Positions 48,187 through 57,497 of a stretch of 64,000 nucleotides of DNA are shown piece by piece. The notes under the pieces were generated by a model. That model was given only the letters and a program-made list of their open reading frames with translations. It was not told the origin of the DNA and ran no database searches. Within the stretch, counting starts at the first letter, position 1, and each line of letters starts with the position of its first letter. The stretch comes from an uncultured Flavobacteriaceae bacterium (GTDB taxonomy: Bacteria > Bacteroidota > Bacteroidia > Flavobacteriales > Flavobacteriaceae), in assembly GCA_947488345.1 (NCBI GenBank), contig CANKZQ010000003.1, forward strand, positions 248,001 through 312,000, in the 5' to 3' direction. A program made the translations under genes and the position numbers.

Positions 48187-49206
48187 ATGTTAGATAAAGT
48201 TAAAGAACTTATTGGTGATGTAAAAACCTTTTCAGCAACTTCGAAAGAAGAAGTTGAAGCTTTTAGAATTAAATATTTAGGAAGTAAAGGTTTATTAAAG
48301 GATTTATTTAACGAGTTCAAAAATGTCGATGCAGCCATGCGTAAAGATTTTGGTCAGGCATTAAATAACTTAAAGAATGCTGCAACCGACAAAGTTACAG
48401 AGCTCAACGAAGCCATCGAAAACTCGACAGAAGAAAAAGGCATCTATGGAGATTTGACCAGACCTTCTGAGCCCATCGAGCTCGGTGCTCGTCATCCGAT
48501 ATCTATCGTGAAGAATCAAATTATTGATGTGTTTTCACGTATAGGATTTACGGTATCTGAAGGTGCTGAGATAGAAGATGACTGGCATAACTTTACCGCA
48601 TTAAATCTACCAGAATACCATCCAGCAAGAGATATGCAGGATACTTTCTTTATTGAAAAGAATCCAGACATGTTATTACGCACGCATACCTCATCGGTAC
48701 AGGTTCGTTACATGGAAAACAATACACCTCCAATACGAACCATATCTCCTGGAAGAGTATTTCGAAATGAAGATATTTCGGCTCGATCACATTGTATTTT
48801 TCATCAAGTGGAAGGGCTTTACATTGATACTGATGTTTCTTTTGCTGATTTGAAGCAAACCTTGCTGTATTTCACCAAAGAAATGTTTGGGAAATCTAAG
48901 ATTCGTTTACGACCTTCTTACTTTCCTTTTACCGAACCAAGTGCCGAAGTTGATATTTATTGGGGCTTAAAAACCGAAACGGATTATAGAATCACCAAAG
49001 GAACAGGTTGGTTAGAAATTATGGGCTGTGGAATGGTAGACCCTAACGTCTTGCAAAACTGTAAGATCGATCCAGAAACTTATAGCGGATTCGCATTTGG
49101 CATGGGGATAGAACGGATCGCCATGTTGTTATATCAAATTCCTGATATTAGAATGCTTTTTGAAAATGATGTACGTTTCTTAGATCAATTTAAGTCTGTC
49201 ATTTAA
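48187..49206 (+). CDS. pheS: Phenylalanine-tRNA ligase alpha subunit
   Basis: PheS forms the alpha2beta2 enzyme that charges tRNA(Phe) with phenylalanine; pheT is not in this window, which is common in Bacteroidota. The 339-residue protein has an N-terminal coiled coil (about 1-85) that contacts tRNA and a class II catalytic domain with motif 2 (ISPGRVFRNEDISARSHC, near residues 180-197) and motif 3 (GFAFGMGIERIAML, near 296-309). The gene starts a run with a retropepsin-like gene and purM. Confidence 0.96.
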   Translation: MLDKVKELIGDVKTFSATSKEEVEAFRIKYLGSKGLLKDLFNEFKNVDAAMRKDFGQALNNLKNAATDKVTELNEAIENSTEEKGIYGDLTRPSEPIELGARHPISIVKNQIIDVFSRIGFTVSEGAEIEDDWHNFTALNLPEYHPARDMQDTFFIEKNPDMLLRTHTSSVQVRYMENNTPPIRTISPGRVFRNEDISARSHCIFHQVEGLYIDTDVSFADLKQTLLYFTKEMFGKSKIRLRPSYFPFTEPSAEVDIYWGLKTETDYRITKGTGWLEIMGCGMVDPNVLQNCKIDPETYSGFAFGMGIERIAMLLYQIPDIRMLFENDVRFLDQFKSVI

Positions 49207-49209
49207 CCT

Positions 49210-49647
49210 ATGGGCCTAAAAAAATACTTAACAGATCGCAACTATTATGCGGTGAAGTTAAAAAAAACAAAGACCAATCATTTTGAAATAAAAGCAGGCA
49301 TAAATGGCACAAAAGGTCGATTTATTCTAGATACTGGCGCTTCAAATTCATGCGTTGGGTTTGAAGAAGTTGCGCTGTTTGATTTAACAACGGAAGCTTC
49401 TGAACATAAAGCTGCGGGTGCAGGCACAACCGAAATTGAAACACAGTTATCGAAAGATAATACACTCACTTTTGGTAATTTTAGAATCCCAAATGTCGAT
49501 TTGGTTTTGTTAGATTTAGAGCATATTAACAATGCCATGGTCAAACAAAACGCGAAGCCAGTAAATGGCATTATTGGCGCCGACATTTTAGAAAAGTGTA
49601 AAGCCATTATCGATTATAACAAAAAGAAAGTCTATCTGTCAAAATAA
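49210..49647 (+). CDS. Retropepsin-like aspartyl protease family protein
   Basis: This 145-residue protein has the clan AA (retroviral pepsin-like) signature FILDTGASNSCV at about residues 38-49, where Asp-Thr-Gly is the catalytic triplet, plus the second conserved segment NGIIGADILEKCKAIIDYNKKKVYL at the C-terminus (read in part). One lobe is present, so it would act as a homodimer. No signal peptide, so cytoplasmic. Proteins of this type are widespread in bacteria but substrates are unknown. It starts 3 nt after pheS and ends 4 nt before purM. Confidence 0.85.
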   Translation: MGLKKYLTDRNYYAVKLKKTKTNHFEIKAGINGTKGRFILDTGASNSCVGFEEVALFDLTTEASEHKAAGAGTTEIETQLSKDNTLTFGNFRIPNVDLVLLDLEHINNAMVKQNAKPVNGIIGADILEKCKAIIDYNKKKVYLSK

Positions 49648-49651
49648 TACT

Positions 49652-50830
49652 ATGAGCAATTCAGCCGATGATCGTTACAAATTACGAGGTGTTTCTGCCG
49701 CTAAAGAAGATGTGCATAATGCCATCAAAAACATTGATAAAGGCTTATTTCCTAAGGCATTTTGTAAGATTGTACCCGACTACTTAACGAATGACGAAGA
49801 CTATTGCATTGTAATGCATGCGGATGGCGCTGGCACGAAATCTTCTTTAGCCTATATGTATTGGAAAGAAACTGGTGATATTTCGGTTTGGAAGGGGATT
49901 GCCCAAGATGCGTTGATTATGAATATCGATGATTTGCTGTGTATCGGAGCGACCGATAACATTTTATTGTCTTCTACCATTGGTAGAAATAAAAATTTAA
50001 TTCCCGGTGAAGTCTTGTCAGCACTTATAAATGGCTCCGAAGAATTGTTAAGCGACCTCAAAAAATTTGGTGTTACTATCCATTCTACTGGTGGAGAAAC
50101 TGCTGATGTAGGTGACTTGGTAAGAACGATTATTGTAGATTCTACTGTAACTGCTCGTATGAAGCGCAGTGATGTTGTAGACAATGCCAATATTAAGCCT
50201 GGAGATGTTATAGTTGGATTGTCTTCTTTTGGACAAGCCACGTATGAAACTGAGTACAATGGCGGTATGGGAAGTAATGGTTTAACTTCTGCACGTCATG
50301 ATGTTTTTGAAAAGTACTTGGCCAAGAAATATCCAGAAAGTTTTGACGCAGCGGTTCCAGATGAGTTGGTATATTCTGGGAAAGTAAAACTCACGGATGC
50401 GATAGATGACGCTCCTATCGATGCTGGTAAACTCGTCTTATCACCTACAAGAACCTATGCTCCGATTATCAAAAAAATCCTCTCTAAATACACGCCAAAA
50501 GATATTCATGGAATGGTACACTGTAGTGGAGGTGCTCAAACGAAAATTTTACACTTTGTAGATAACTTGCATATTATCAAAGATAATTTATTTGAGATTC
50601 CGCCGCTCTTCAAATTGATACAAGAACAATCCAATACAGATTGGAAAGAAATGTATCAAGTCTTTAATTGTGGCCACAGAATGGAACTCTATGTACCTCA
50701 AGAAATCGCGCAAGATATCATTGACATTTCTAAAAGCTTTGATGTTGATGCTCAAATCGTAGGACGCGTTGAAGCTTCCGACAAGAAAAAACTTACCATA
50801 ACAAGTGAGTTTGGAGCGTTTGTTTATTAG
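49652..50830 (+). CDS. purM: Phosphoribosylformylglycinamidine cyclo-ligase (AIR synthase)
   Basis: PurM closes the imidazole ring in purine synthesis, turning FGAM into AIR with ATP. The 392-residue protein is the longer Bacteroidota version. It shows MHADGAGTKSSLAYMYW near residues 50-66, MNIDDLLCIGATD near 90-102, HSTGGETADVGDLV near 145-158, GDVIVGLSSFGQATYE and a C-terminal MVHCSGGAQTKI segment, as in AIR synthases. No other purine gene is adjacent. It ends 6 nt before the convergent hypothetical gene, with no terminator between them. Confidence 0.9.
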   Translation: MSNSADDRYKLRGVSAAKEDVHNAIKNIDKGLFPKAFCKIVPDYLTNDEDYCIVMHADGAGTKSSLAYMYWKETGDISVWKGIAQDALIMNIDDLLCIGATDNILLSSTIGRNKNLIPGEVLSALINGSEELLSDLKKFGVTIHSTGGETADVGDLVRTIIVDSTVTARMKRSDVVDNANIKPGDVIVGLSSFGQATYETEYNGGMGSNGLTSARHDVFEKYLAKKYPESFDAAVPDELVYSGKVKLTDAIDDAPIDAGKLVLSPTRTYAPIIKKILSKYTPKDIHGMVHCSGGAQTKILHFVDNLHIIKDNLFEIPPLFKLIQEQSNTDWKEMYQVFNCGHRMELYVPQEIAQDIIDISKSFDVDAQIVGRVEASDKKKLTITSEFGAFVY

Positions 50831-50836
50831 TCATTT

Positions 50837-51562
50837 CTAGGTGATATGAAGTACTTCCTTTTCCATTTTAATAATGAACTCGAAAACTTCTTTTCCTTCT
50901 TTTACTGACAATTCATTGAATATCCTATCGGCTTCAACGATAATTTCCTGACCTATTGCTAATCCCTTAACATCCTGATCAGTATATACATCAGGTCGGT
51001 CTTTCATTTTTTGAATCAGCAGTGCTAATATTGTTTTAATCTTCGACATGAGTGTTGTATCACATAAGATCTCGAACAAGTTGTAGATGCTTTTTACATA
51101 AGAATTGAGTTGTTCTTTTGAAAGTTCGTTCAAGAATTCATTAATATCATCCTCTGAAAAAGGAGCCTCTTTTTTCGAATCTAACGCTGCAGAAAGCAAG
51201 GCTTCCTCCAATTTACTAGCTCGTCTAAACGCTTTTAGCGCTTTGATTCCTGCACCTAATATTTTTGGCAAATGCTTCCCATATTTAAAAACTATACTGA
51301 CTGAATCTACCACCAAACGCATTAACTTCTCTGGATTCTTTAGATAAAGATCGAGGCTTTGAAACGCTTCATTTAATGCTGCTCTTTTCTTTGGTTCGGG
51401 ATACGAATAGTTTAAGAAGTAATTCTTGATTTTTAGAGACATTTCCTCTGTGTAGACTTTCGGAATGTCGTTTCTTCTCTTCAACGTTTTGAACGCATAC
51501 TTCTCTTTTATTAGGTTTCGATACCCAACTATAATTGCTTCTAAAAGTGCTTCTTTACTCAT
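50837..51562 (-). CDS. Hypothetical cytoplasmic helical protein
   Basis: I do not recognise the family. The 241-residue product is Lys/Glu/Leu-rich and almost entirely helical in appearance, with no signal peptide or clear membrane segment; the stretch around residues 185-192 (TILALLIQ) is the most hydrophobic. It contains repeated acidic and basic clusters (SKKEAPFSEDDINEFLNELSK). It stands alone between purM and the ABC transporter operon. The reading frame is long and uninterrupted with codon use like its neighbours, which supports it being real. Confidence 0.7.
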   Translation of the reverse strand: MSKEALLEAIIVGYRNLIKEKYAFKTLKRRNDIPKVYTEEMSLKIKNYFLNYSYPEPKKRAALNEAFQSLDLYLKNPEKLMRLVVDSVSIVFKYGKHLPKILGAGIKALKAFRRASKLEEALLSAALDSKKEAPFSEDDINEFLNELSKEQLNSYVKSIYNLFEILCDTTLMSKIKTILALLIQKMKDRPDVYTDQDVKGLAIGQEIIVEADRIFNELSVKEGKEVFEFIIKMEKEVLHIT

Positions 51563-51750
51563 GTTAGATTACGGCTGATCTTAAAAAATTATGCTGAGTA
51601 AAAATAACACTATTCAAGCTTAGTTCAACTAGAAACATTGTCATTTTAAAAGTTTTCAATACCTTTCCAGTAGTCATACCCGTTTATTTTTTTCACCTAA
51701 ATTGTAACAAAAAAAGGAATCTCTCTACCTATAACATCAAACAACTCAAT

Positions 51751-53220
51751 ATGATTTTACACTTTCTCAAACTCGAGTGGAAGCAATACTTCCGTTCATC
51801 TTATTGGGGAAAAGGCATTGCACTAAAAATTCTAATGGCTTTTTTCGCCCTGTATTTTATAGTCTCTTTTCTTTCCCTTGGTATTTTCGGTTACTATTAT
51901 ATGAAAAAGGAATTCCCAGAGCAAGACCCCTTGCAGATTGTTAATTCTTATTTGGTTTTTGCCATTCTTGGTGATTTGATATTTAGATATCTCATGCAAA
52001 AATTACCTATTATGAACATAAAACCGATGCTCATTTTACCCATTAAAAAACAGGCTTTAGTACATTTTGTTCTCGGTAAATCTGCATTTTCCTTTTTTAA
52101 TTTTATGTCATTGTTTTTTTACATCCCCTTTTCAGTAGTGCTGATAAAAGAAGGTTATGACATTGTGAGCGTTTTGGGATGGTTCTTTTCGATGCTCTTT
52201 ATTATACAAGCAACCAATTTCTTGAACTTTTTGATCAATAAAAACAATATTGCTTTTTGGATTATTGCTACGCTAACCGCCGGCCTGATTGCGCTACAAA
52301 GTTTTGAGTTTTTTGATATTACGATTTACAGTCAACGTATATTCGATAGTGTTGTGGCTAGCCCTTATTTAGCCTCCATCCCGTTGGTGTTGGCTATTAC
52401 TTTATATTATTTCAATTTTAAACTTTTAAAAGACAAAGTATATTTAGATGATGCTGTTTCACAGAAAGTTGAGGAGGCTACCTCTGTTGATCTATCATGG
52501 GCAGATCGTCTAGGTGATGCCGCTCCATTTATTAAAAACGATATTCGCTTAATTTGGCGCAATAAGCGCACGAAGACCGTCTTTTTAATGTCATTTCTCT
52601 TTTTACTTTACGGATTGATTTTTTACACCAATCCGATTTACGCAGAGAAAATGCCGGCATTTTTGATTTTCGCATCGTTATTTGTGACTGGCGGATTCGC
52701 TTTAAATTATGGTCAGTTTATACCAGCATGGGATAGTGCGCACTATAAAATGTTGATGAGTCAAAACATTCGCTACCGAAAATTTTTAGAAAGTAAGTGG
52801 TTTTTGATGGTCGCTATGACCGCGATCTTGTATTTCTTAAGCATTCCTTATATCTATTTTGGATTTGATATTTTCTTAATGATAACAGCAGGAGCAGTTT
52901 TCAATATTGGTTTCAATTCTTTATTTCTTTTGTATGCCGGTTCCTTTAACAGAAAGAGAATAGACCTCGACAAAGGTGGTTTTTCAAATATGCAAGGAAC
53001 GAGTGCAACACAATTTTTAATCATACTTCCTATTATGGGAATTCCTATGTTACTCTTCTATATTTTCGATAAGTTCATAGGATTTAACGCAGGCATTATT
53101 GCCATTGCTCTGGTAGGTGTACTTGGTATACTTTTCAAAAATTACTTTATGACTCTAATCGAGAAGAAATATATTAAGGACAAATATGCGATGATTCACG
53201 CGTTCGATCAAAAATCTTAA
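51751..53220 (+). CDS. DUF5687 ABC-transporter permease-like membrane protein
   Basis: This 489-residue inner-membrane protein has about 10-12 hydrophobic segments. It begins ILHFLKLEWKQYFRSSYWGKGI and contains PIMNIKPMLILPIKK, a pattern I associate with the Bacteroidota DUF5687 family of ABC export permeases. A cytoplasmic loop (about 230-275, EEATSVDLSWADRLGDAAPF) divides the two halves. It is followed after 23 nt by an ABC ATPase, which should be its motor. Exported substrate is unknown; the linked PadR regulator suggests response to a drug, peptide or envelope stress. Confidence 0.82.
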   Translation: MILHFLKLEWKQYFRSSYWGKGIALKILMAFFALYFIVSFLSLGIFGYYYMKKEFPEQDPLQIVNSYLVFAILGDLIFRYLMQKLPIMNIKPMLILPIKKQALVHFVLGKSAFSFFNFMSLFFYIPFSVVLIKEGYDIVSVLGWFFSMLFIIQATNFLNFLINKNNIAFWIIATLTAGLIALQSFEFFDITIYSQRIFDSVVASPYLASIPLVLAITLYYFNFKLLKDKVYLDDAVSQKVEEATSVDLSWADRLGDAAPFIKNDIRLIWRNKRTKTVFLMSFLFLLYGLIFYTNPIYAEKMPAFLIFASLFVTGGFALNYGQFIPAWDSAHYKMLMSQNIRYRKFLESKWFLMVAMTAILYFLSIPYIYFGFDIFLMITAGAVFNIGFNSLFLLYAGSFNRKRIDLDKGGFSNMQGTSATQFLIILPIMGIPMLLFYIFDKFIGFNAGIIAIALVGVLGILFKNYFMTLIEKKYIKDKYAMIHAFDQKS

Positions 53221-53243
53221 CCAAAACCTTAACACAACAAATC

Positions 53244-53939
53244 ATGATAATTTCGAGTAATATTTCAAAAAAATACGGACAGACAGAGGTGCTAAATATA
53301 GAGTCACTTGACATTCCGAAAGGCCAGAGTTTTGGTCTTGTTGGAAATAATGGTGCTGGTAAAACGACTTATTTTAATATTCTATTGGATCTTATAAGAC
53401 CGACTACCGGACATATAAAAAACAATAATATTATTGTAAACGAGAGCGAAGAGTGGAAATCATTTACGGGGTCTTTTATAGATGAAAGTTTTCTAATTGG
53501 ATACCTAACTCCTGAAGAATATTTTTACTTTATCGGAGATCTAAGAGGTATGAATACCGCTGATGTTGACACTTATTTACAACAATTCAATGAGCTTTTT
53601 AATGATGAGATTATTGGGAAGAAAAAATACCTCAGAGATCTTTCTAAAGGTAATCAGAAAAAAGCGGGTATTGTTGCTGCAATGATGGGCAATCCAAGTG
53701 TTGTCGTTTTAGATGAACCTTTTGCCAATCTTGATCCCACAACACAAATTCGATTAAAACAACTGCTAAAAACGCTAACAGACGATCATGATGTAACATT
53801 ACTTGTTTCGAGTCATGATTTAAACCATGTTACAGAGGTATGTGAGCGCATCGTTGTATTAGATAAAGGTCTTGTGGTAAAGGATATCGAAACTTCATCT
53901 CAGACCTTGCAAGAATTGGAAAGCTATTTTGCGATTTGA
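53244..53939 (+). CDS. ABC transporter ATP-binding protein
   Basis: This 231-residue ATPase energises the DUF5687 permease. It has a Walker A motif GNNGAGKTT (residues 34-42), the signature LSKGNQKK (about 133-140, a Gly/Asn variant of LSGGQ), Walker B VVLDEPFANLD (about 154-164) and the switch His in SSHDLNHV. It is most like the two-component export systems in which a short ATPase pairs with a long permease. It is followed 110 nt later by a PadR regulator gene. Confidence 0.93.
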   Translation: MIISSNISKKYGQTEVLNIESLDIPKGQSFGLVGNNGAGKTTYFNILLDLIRPTTGHIKNNNIIVNESEEWKSFTGSFIDESFLIGYLTPEEYFYFIGDLRGMNTADVDTYLQQFNELFNDEIIGKKKYLRDLSKGNQKKAGIVAAMMGNPSVVVLDEPFANLDPTTQIRLKQLLKTLTDDHDVTLLVSSHDLNHVTEVCERIVVLDKGLVVKDIETSSQTLQELESYFAI

Positions 53940-54002
53940 TTCTACAGTCAAGGCTTTAATCCCTTCATTTTTCTGTAAACTTAAACAATAGTTTAAAAAA
54001 TT

Positions 54003-54042
54003 ATATACATAATTTTCTTATGCATAAGAAAATTATGTATAT
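54003..54042. promoter_or_regulatory. Perfect 40-bp palindrome at the padR-type gene promoter
   Basis: All 20 base pairs are symmetric around the centre between 54022 and 54023; the outer arms read ATACAT and ATGTAT. It overlaps the -7-like TATATTTG at 54038-54045, directly before the regulator's ATG at 54050. ATAC/GTAT-type dyads are typical of PadR operators, so this is a likely autoregulatory site. It could also act as a hairpin in RNA. Confidence 0.8.
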
Positions 54043-54045
54043 TTG
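54038..54045 (+). promoter_or_regulatory. -7-like promoter element of the PadR gene
   Basis: TATATTTG fits TAnnTTTG and ends 4 nt before the ATG at 54050. If used, the mRNA would be leaderless or nearly so. No -33 TTTG is evident. Confidence 0.45.
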
Positions 54046-54049
54046 TTAT

Positions 54050-54382
54050 ATGGCAAATCAAAAATTATACAAGGGCTCTCTTCAAACTATTATCTTAAAG
54101 TTATTAGAAGATCATGACAAAATGTATGGTTATGAAATAACACAATGCGTACGCGAACTCACTAAAGGTGAACTTAAAATAACCGAAGGCGCCTTATATC
54201 CTGCGTTGCATAAATTAGAAGCCGAAGGCTTACTCGACGTCGAAATTGTGAATATAGGAAATAGGCTTCGTAAATATTACAAACTTACTGAGCAAGGTAC
54301 CAAAGAAACGGTGAATCGACTAGCAGAACTTGAAGAGTTTATCAAAACGATGCAAACTATTGTAAAACCCAAATTAATCTAA
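54050..54382 (+). CDS. PadR-family transcriptional regulator
   Basis: This 110-residue winged-helix protein begins MANQKLYKGSLQTIILKLLE, has MYGYEITQCVRE and the recognition region ELKITEGALYPALHKLEAEGLL, and ends in a short dimerisation helix, all typical of PadR subfamily 2. PadR proteins usually repress their own gene and a linked transporter. A perfect 40-bp dyad lies just upstream. The ATG at 54050 is preferred; an ATG at 54020 would put the start codon inside the palindrome and add ten unconserved residues. The next gene begins 2 nt after its stop codon. Confidence 0.93.
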   Translation: MANQKLYKGSLQTIILKLLEDHDKMYGYEITQCVRELTKGELKITEGALYPALHKLEAEGLLDVEIVNIGNRLRKYYKLTEQGTKETVNRLAELEEFIKTMQTIVKPKLI

Positions 54383-54384
54383 CC

Positions 54385-55083
54385 ATGCAGCTAACGTCAG
54401 GGCAAATACACAATCTTTATAATTTTGTTGAAAGTCGTCAGGTTGAATTTTATGACGTTCAAACAGAACTGGTAGATCATCTCGCCAATGATATTGAAGA
54501 ACTATGGAAAGAAGAACCCGACTTATCTTATATACAAGCACGGGGCAAATCATTTAAGAAATTTGGTATTTTCGGATTTAGTAAAATTGTCGAAAAAAAA
54601 CAACGACAACTTACGAAACAATACTGGAAGCATGCTTGGGAAGTCTTTAAAGCATACTTTAGACTCCCAAAAATAATGCTTATCTTTTTTTTGATAGCGG
54701 TTTTCTATCTTATTCTCGATGTTGTTTCGAATAAAAACCTATTTCTTACGAGCTACCTTATTGTATATACAATCATCCCTTTTATTGTGGTTGGTAAGAG
54801 AGTTCTACACTTAAAAAAAAGAAAAAAAACAACAGGTAAAAAATGGTTATTTGACAGCATCAACTCGACCCTTGGAGGTTACTTCCACATCACACATGTG
54901 TTCGTACAAATTATCTTGATAGAAAAATCATTTGAGTTCACAACGACTGTCCAACTAATGATTGCCACGACCTTAGTTCTCCTAAGTGTTTTGCTCTATA
55001 TACTGATCAAAGTTGTTCCGTCGAAACTCGAAGAAATTTACACAAAACAGTATCCAGAATTCAAACTTTTAGAGAAAGCATAA
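54385..55083 (+). CDS. Membrane protein partner of the PadR regulator
   Basis: This 232-residue protein has a soluble N-terminal helical part (about 1-90, QIHNLYNFVESRQVEFYDVQ) followed by about four membrane segments (near 92-112, 115-135, 160-185 and 188-212). The layout parallels HAAS/DUF1700-type membrane proteins that are co-encoded with PadR regulators and may work as their sensors or anti-regulators; I see no direct sequence proof of that family. It starts 2 nt after the PadR stop codon, so the two are translated together. Confidence 0.78.
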   Translation: MQLTSGQIHNLYNFVESRQVEFYDVQTELVDHLANDIEELWKEEPDLSYIQARGKSFKKFGIFGFSKIVEKKQRQLTKQYWKHAWEVFKAYFRLPKIMLIFFLIAVFYLILDVVSNKNLFLTSYLIVYTIIPFIVVGKRVLHLKKRKKTTGKKWLFDSINSTLGGYFHITHVFVQIILIEKSFEFTTTVQLMIATTLVLLSVLLYILIKVVPSKLEEIYTKQYPEFKLLEKA

Positions 55084-55170
55084 ATTTCATCTGTAAATAT
55101 TTGTACTTTTACGCTTCTATTTGCAATAAATAATAGGGATTTAAGTTAGAATATCAGATACTATCTCATT

Positions 55171-57459
55171 TTGAAAAAAGGAATTCTCGGCGCTTTATTT
55201 CTTACGAGCATTTTAATGCTTGTGGTGGCTTGTTCTACCACAAAAAACAGCATGGTAAATCGTAGTTTTCATTCTGTGACAACGAAATACAATGTCTTGT
55301 ACAATGGTCAAGTAGCCTTTGATCAAGAAAAACAGCAAATTGATGATCGCTACAATGATAACTTTTGGGTTCGTTTACCGATAGAGCCATTAAAAATTGT
55401 TGAGCAGGAAATTACCATCGATGAAGCCCCAAAAGAGAAAAAAGAAGATGAAGAAGAAGCGTTAGAAGGCTTCGAAAAAGCAGAACAAAAAGCCATCAAA
55501 GCAATTCAAAAGCATTCGATGAAAATTGCGAACATCGAGCGCAATAAGCAAATTGACGACGCCTACCTCTTATTAGGAAAAACACGATATTATCAACAAC
55601 GTTTTGTTCCTGCCTTAGAGGCCTTTAATTTCATTTTAGGAAACTACACCGATCTAGATTTGCGCGATGAAACTAAAATTTGGCAAGCTAAAACCCTTGT
55701 TCGCTTGCAAAATGAAAAACTAGCCATAGAAACACTAGACATTCTGCTGAAAGATGACACCCTACCGCTAGAAATTATTGAAAATGCCTATACCACAAAA
55801 GCTATGGTGTATGAATCTTTGGATAGTACAGAAGCCATTATCAAAAATTTAAATAAGGCCGTTCTCTATTCTGTGAATAAGAAATTGAAAGCCAGAAACT
55901 TATTTATTCTAGGGCAACTGTATAGAGAGCAGCAGAATATTGATTCATCTAATATTGCCTTTGAACAGCTCATTAATTTTAGAAAAGCGCCGTACAGATA
56001 TAAAATTCATGCACAAATAGATCGTGCTAAAAATTACGGTAGTACTGATAGTACCGAATTAGTGTTTAAAACATTAAATAAGCTTATTAAAGATCGGGAT
56101 AATCGTCCGTATCTTGACGAACTCTATTACCAAAAGGCACTAATAGAAATAGAAAATGATAGCGTAGACCTCGCCATTGAAAATTTAAACAACTCGATCA
56201 GAACAAATGATGCCAAACCATTTCAACAAGAGTTATCTTACGAAGCATTAGGTGGTATTAATTTTGAAAAGGCAAATTTTAAATTAGCGGGTGCTTATTA
56301 CGATAGTGTGCTTCAACTGGCAAACAATAGAAATACCAAACGTATTAGACGCTTGACGAGAGTCCGCAAAAGCTTAGATGAAGTGATTCTTTTTGAGGGC
56401 ATTGCCCAGGTCGGTGATAGCATTTTAACGATTGCTGCGATGAGTGAAGAAGAACAAACCGCTTACTATCAAAAATACATCGATCAATTAAAAATTGAGG
56501 CTGAAGAAGCCAAGAAAAAAGAAGAAACGGCTATACAGAACTCCGGTTTTGGAGATTTAGGCTCGAGTAATGACAACGTAGATACTGGTGGTTCTTTTTA
56601 CTTTTATAATGTTAGCGTAGCCGGTTTTGGAGCACAAGAATTTAAAAGAGTTTGGGGTAATCGAACCTTAGAAGATAATTGGAGGTTGTCAGAAAAACTA
56701 ACGTTGGTTACCAATACTTCTGGCGTAGACAATCCACTAGCCGAAACAAAAATTCCTATTGATGAGAGCAAAAAATTCGATCTCGATTATTATTTAGGTG
56801 GCATCCCAAAAGAACAAGCCGCTATTGACAGTATTGGAGTGTTGCGAAACGATGCCTATTACCAACTAGGATTGATCTATAAAGAACAATTTAAAGAATA
56901 TCAATTGGCAGCTGATCGTTTAGAGACATTGCTAACGCTTTCCCCTAAAGAGAACTTGATTCTTCCTATCAAGTACCATTTACACAAAATTTATGCAAAT
57001 TTTGATGTCGAAAAGAGCAATAAATATAAAGAAGAAGTCGTTACCAACTATCCAGATTCTCGATATGCAACTATTATATTGAATCCGGATGAAGTGCTGG
57101 CATTTGATAGTAAAATAAAAACACCCGAAGATGTGTATAATGAAATCTATTGCAGATATGATTTTCAACATTATGAGGAAGTGTATTTGAGAGCAGAAAA
57201 GGCGGTTCAACAATTTAAAGATTTACCTATTATTCCAAAGTTTGAATTATTAAAAGCATATGCTATTAAACAAACTAAAGGGATAGAAGCTTTTAAAAAA
57301 GCGATAGATTTTGTAGCTTTGAGCTATCCAAATACGGTCGAAGGTAAGCATGCTATTAAATTACTAAGCGACATCGATGGTTCGGCCTCTGGCAAAACCA
57401 TTAAATTGGACGCTACGGAAAAAGAAAATATGAATACTCCCCCACTGAAAAAGAATTGA
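55171..57459 (+). CDS. sprE: SprE/PorW-type gliding and type IX secretion lipoprotein
   Basis: This 762-residue outer-membrane lipoprotein (Cys21, MLVVACST) is made mainly of TPR-like helical repeats (about 110-430 and 560-740). The start region MVNRSFHSVTTKYNVLYNGQVAF matches SprE/PorW of Flavobacterium and Porphyromonas, needed for gliding and protein secretion by the type IX system. The translation start is a TTG at 55171; no ATG or GTG gives the signal peptide. The C-terminus is Lys/Asn/Pro-rich. It is followed 38 nt later by a bactofilin gene and the ATP synthase genes. Confidence 0.85.
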   Translation: MKKGILGALFLTSILMLVVACSTTKNSMVNRSFHSVTTKYNVLYNGQVAFDQEKQQIDDRYNDNFWVRLPIEPLKIVEQEITIDEAPKEKKEDEEEALEGFEKAEQKAIKAIQKHSMKIANIERNKQIDDAYLLLGKTRYYQQRFVPALEAFNFILGNYTDLDLRDETKIWQAKTLVRLQNEKLAIETLDILLKDDTLPLEIIENAYTTKAMVYESLDSTEAIIKNLNKAVLYSVNKKLKARNLFILGQLYREQQNIDSSNIAFEQLINFRKAPYRYKIHAQIDRAKNYGSTDSTELVFKTLNKLIKDRDNRPYLDELYYQKALIEIENDSVDLAIENLNNSIRTNDAKPFQQELSYEALGGINFEKANFKLAGAYYDSVLQLANNRNTKRIRRLTRVRKSLDEVILFEGIAQVGDSILTIAAMSEEEQTAYYQKYIDQLKIEAEEAKKKEETAIQNSGFGDLGSSNDNVDTGGSFYFYNVSVAGFGAQEFKRVWGNRTLEDNWRLSEKLTLVTNTSGVDNPLAETKIPIDESKKFDLDYYLGGIPKEQAAIDSIGVLRNDAYYQLGLIYKEQFKEYQLAADRLETLLTLSPKENLILPIKYHLHKIYANFDVEKSNKYKEEVVTNYPDSRYATIILNPDEVLAFDSKIKTPEDVYNEIYCRYDFQHYEEVYLRAEKAVQQFKDLPIIPKFELLKAYAIKQTKGIEAFKKAIDFVALSYPNTVEGKHAIKLLSDIDGSASGKTIKLDATEKENMNTPPLKKN

Positions 57460-57497
57460 GAGAATTGAAACGGAGTTAAATTTTAAAACAAAAAATT

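Noticed and set aside
49278-50259. Long open frames on the minus strand opposite the retropepsin and purM genes
   Set aside because: They mirror strongly conserved coding genes on the plus strand and show no family features.
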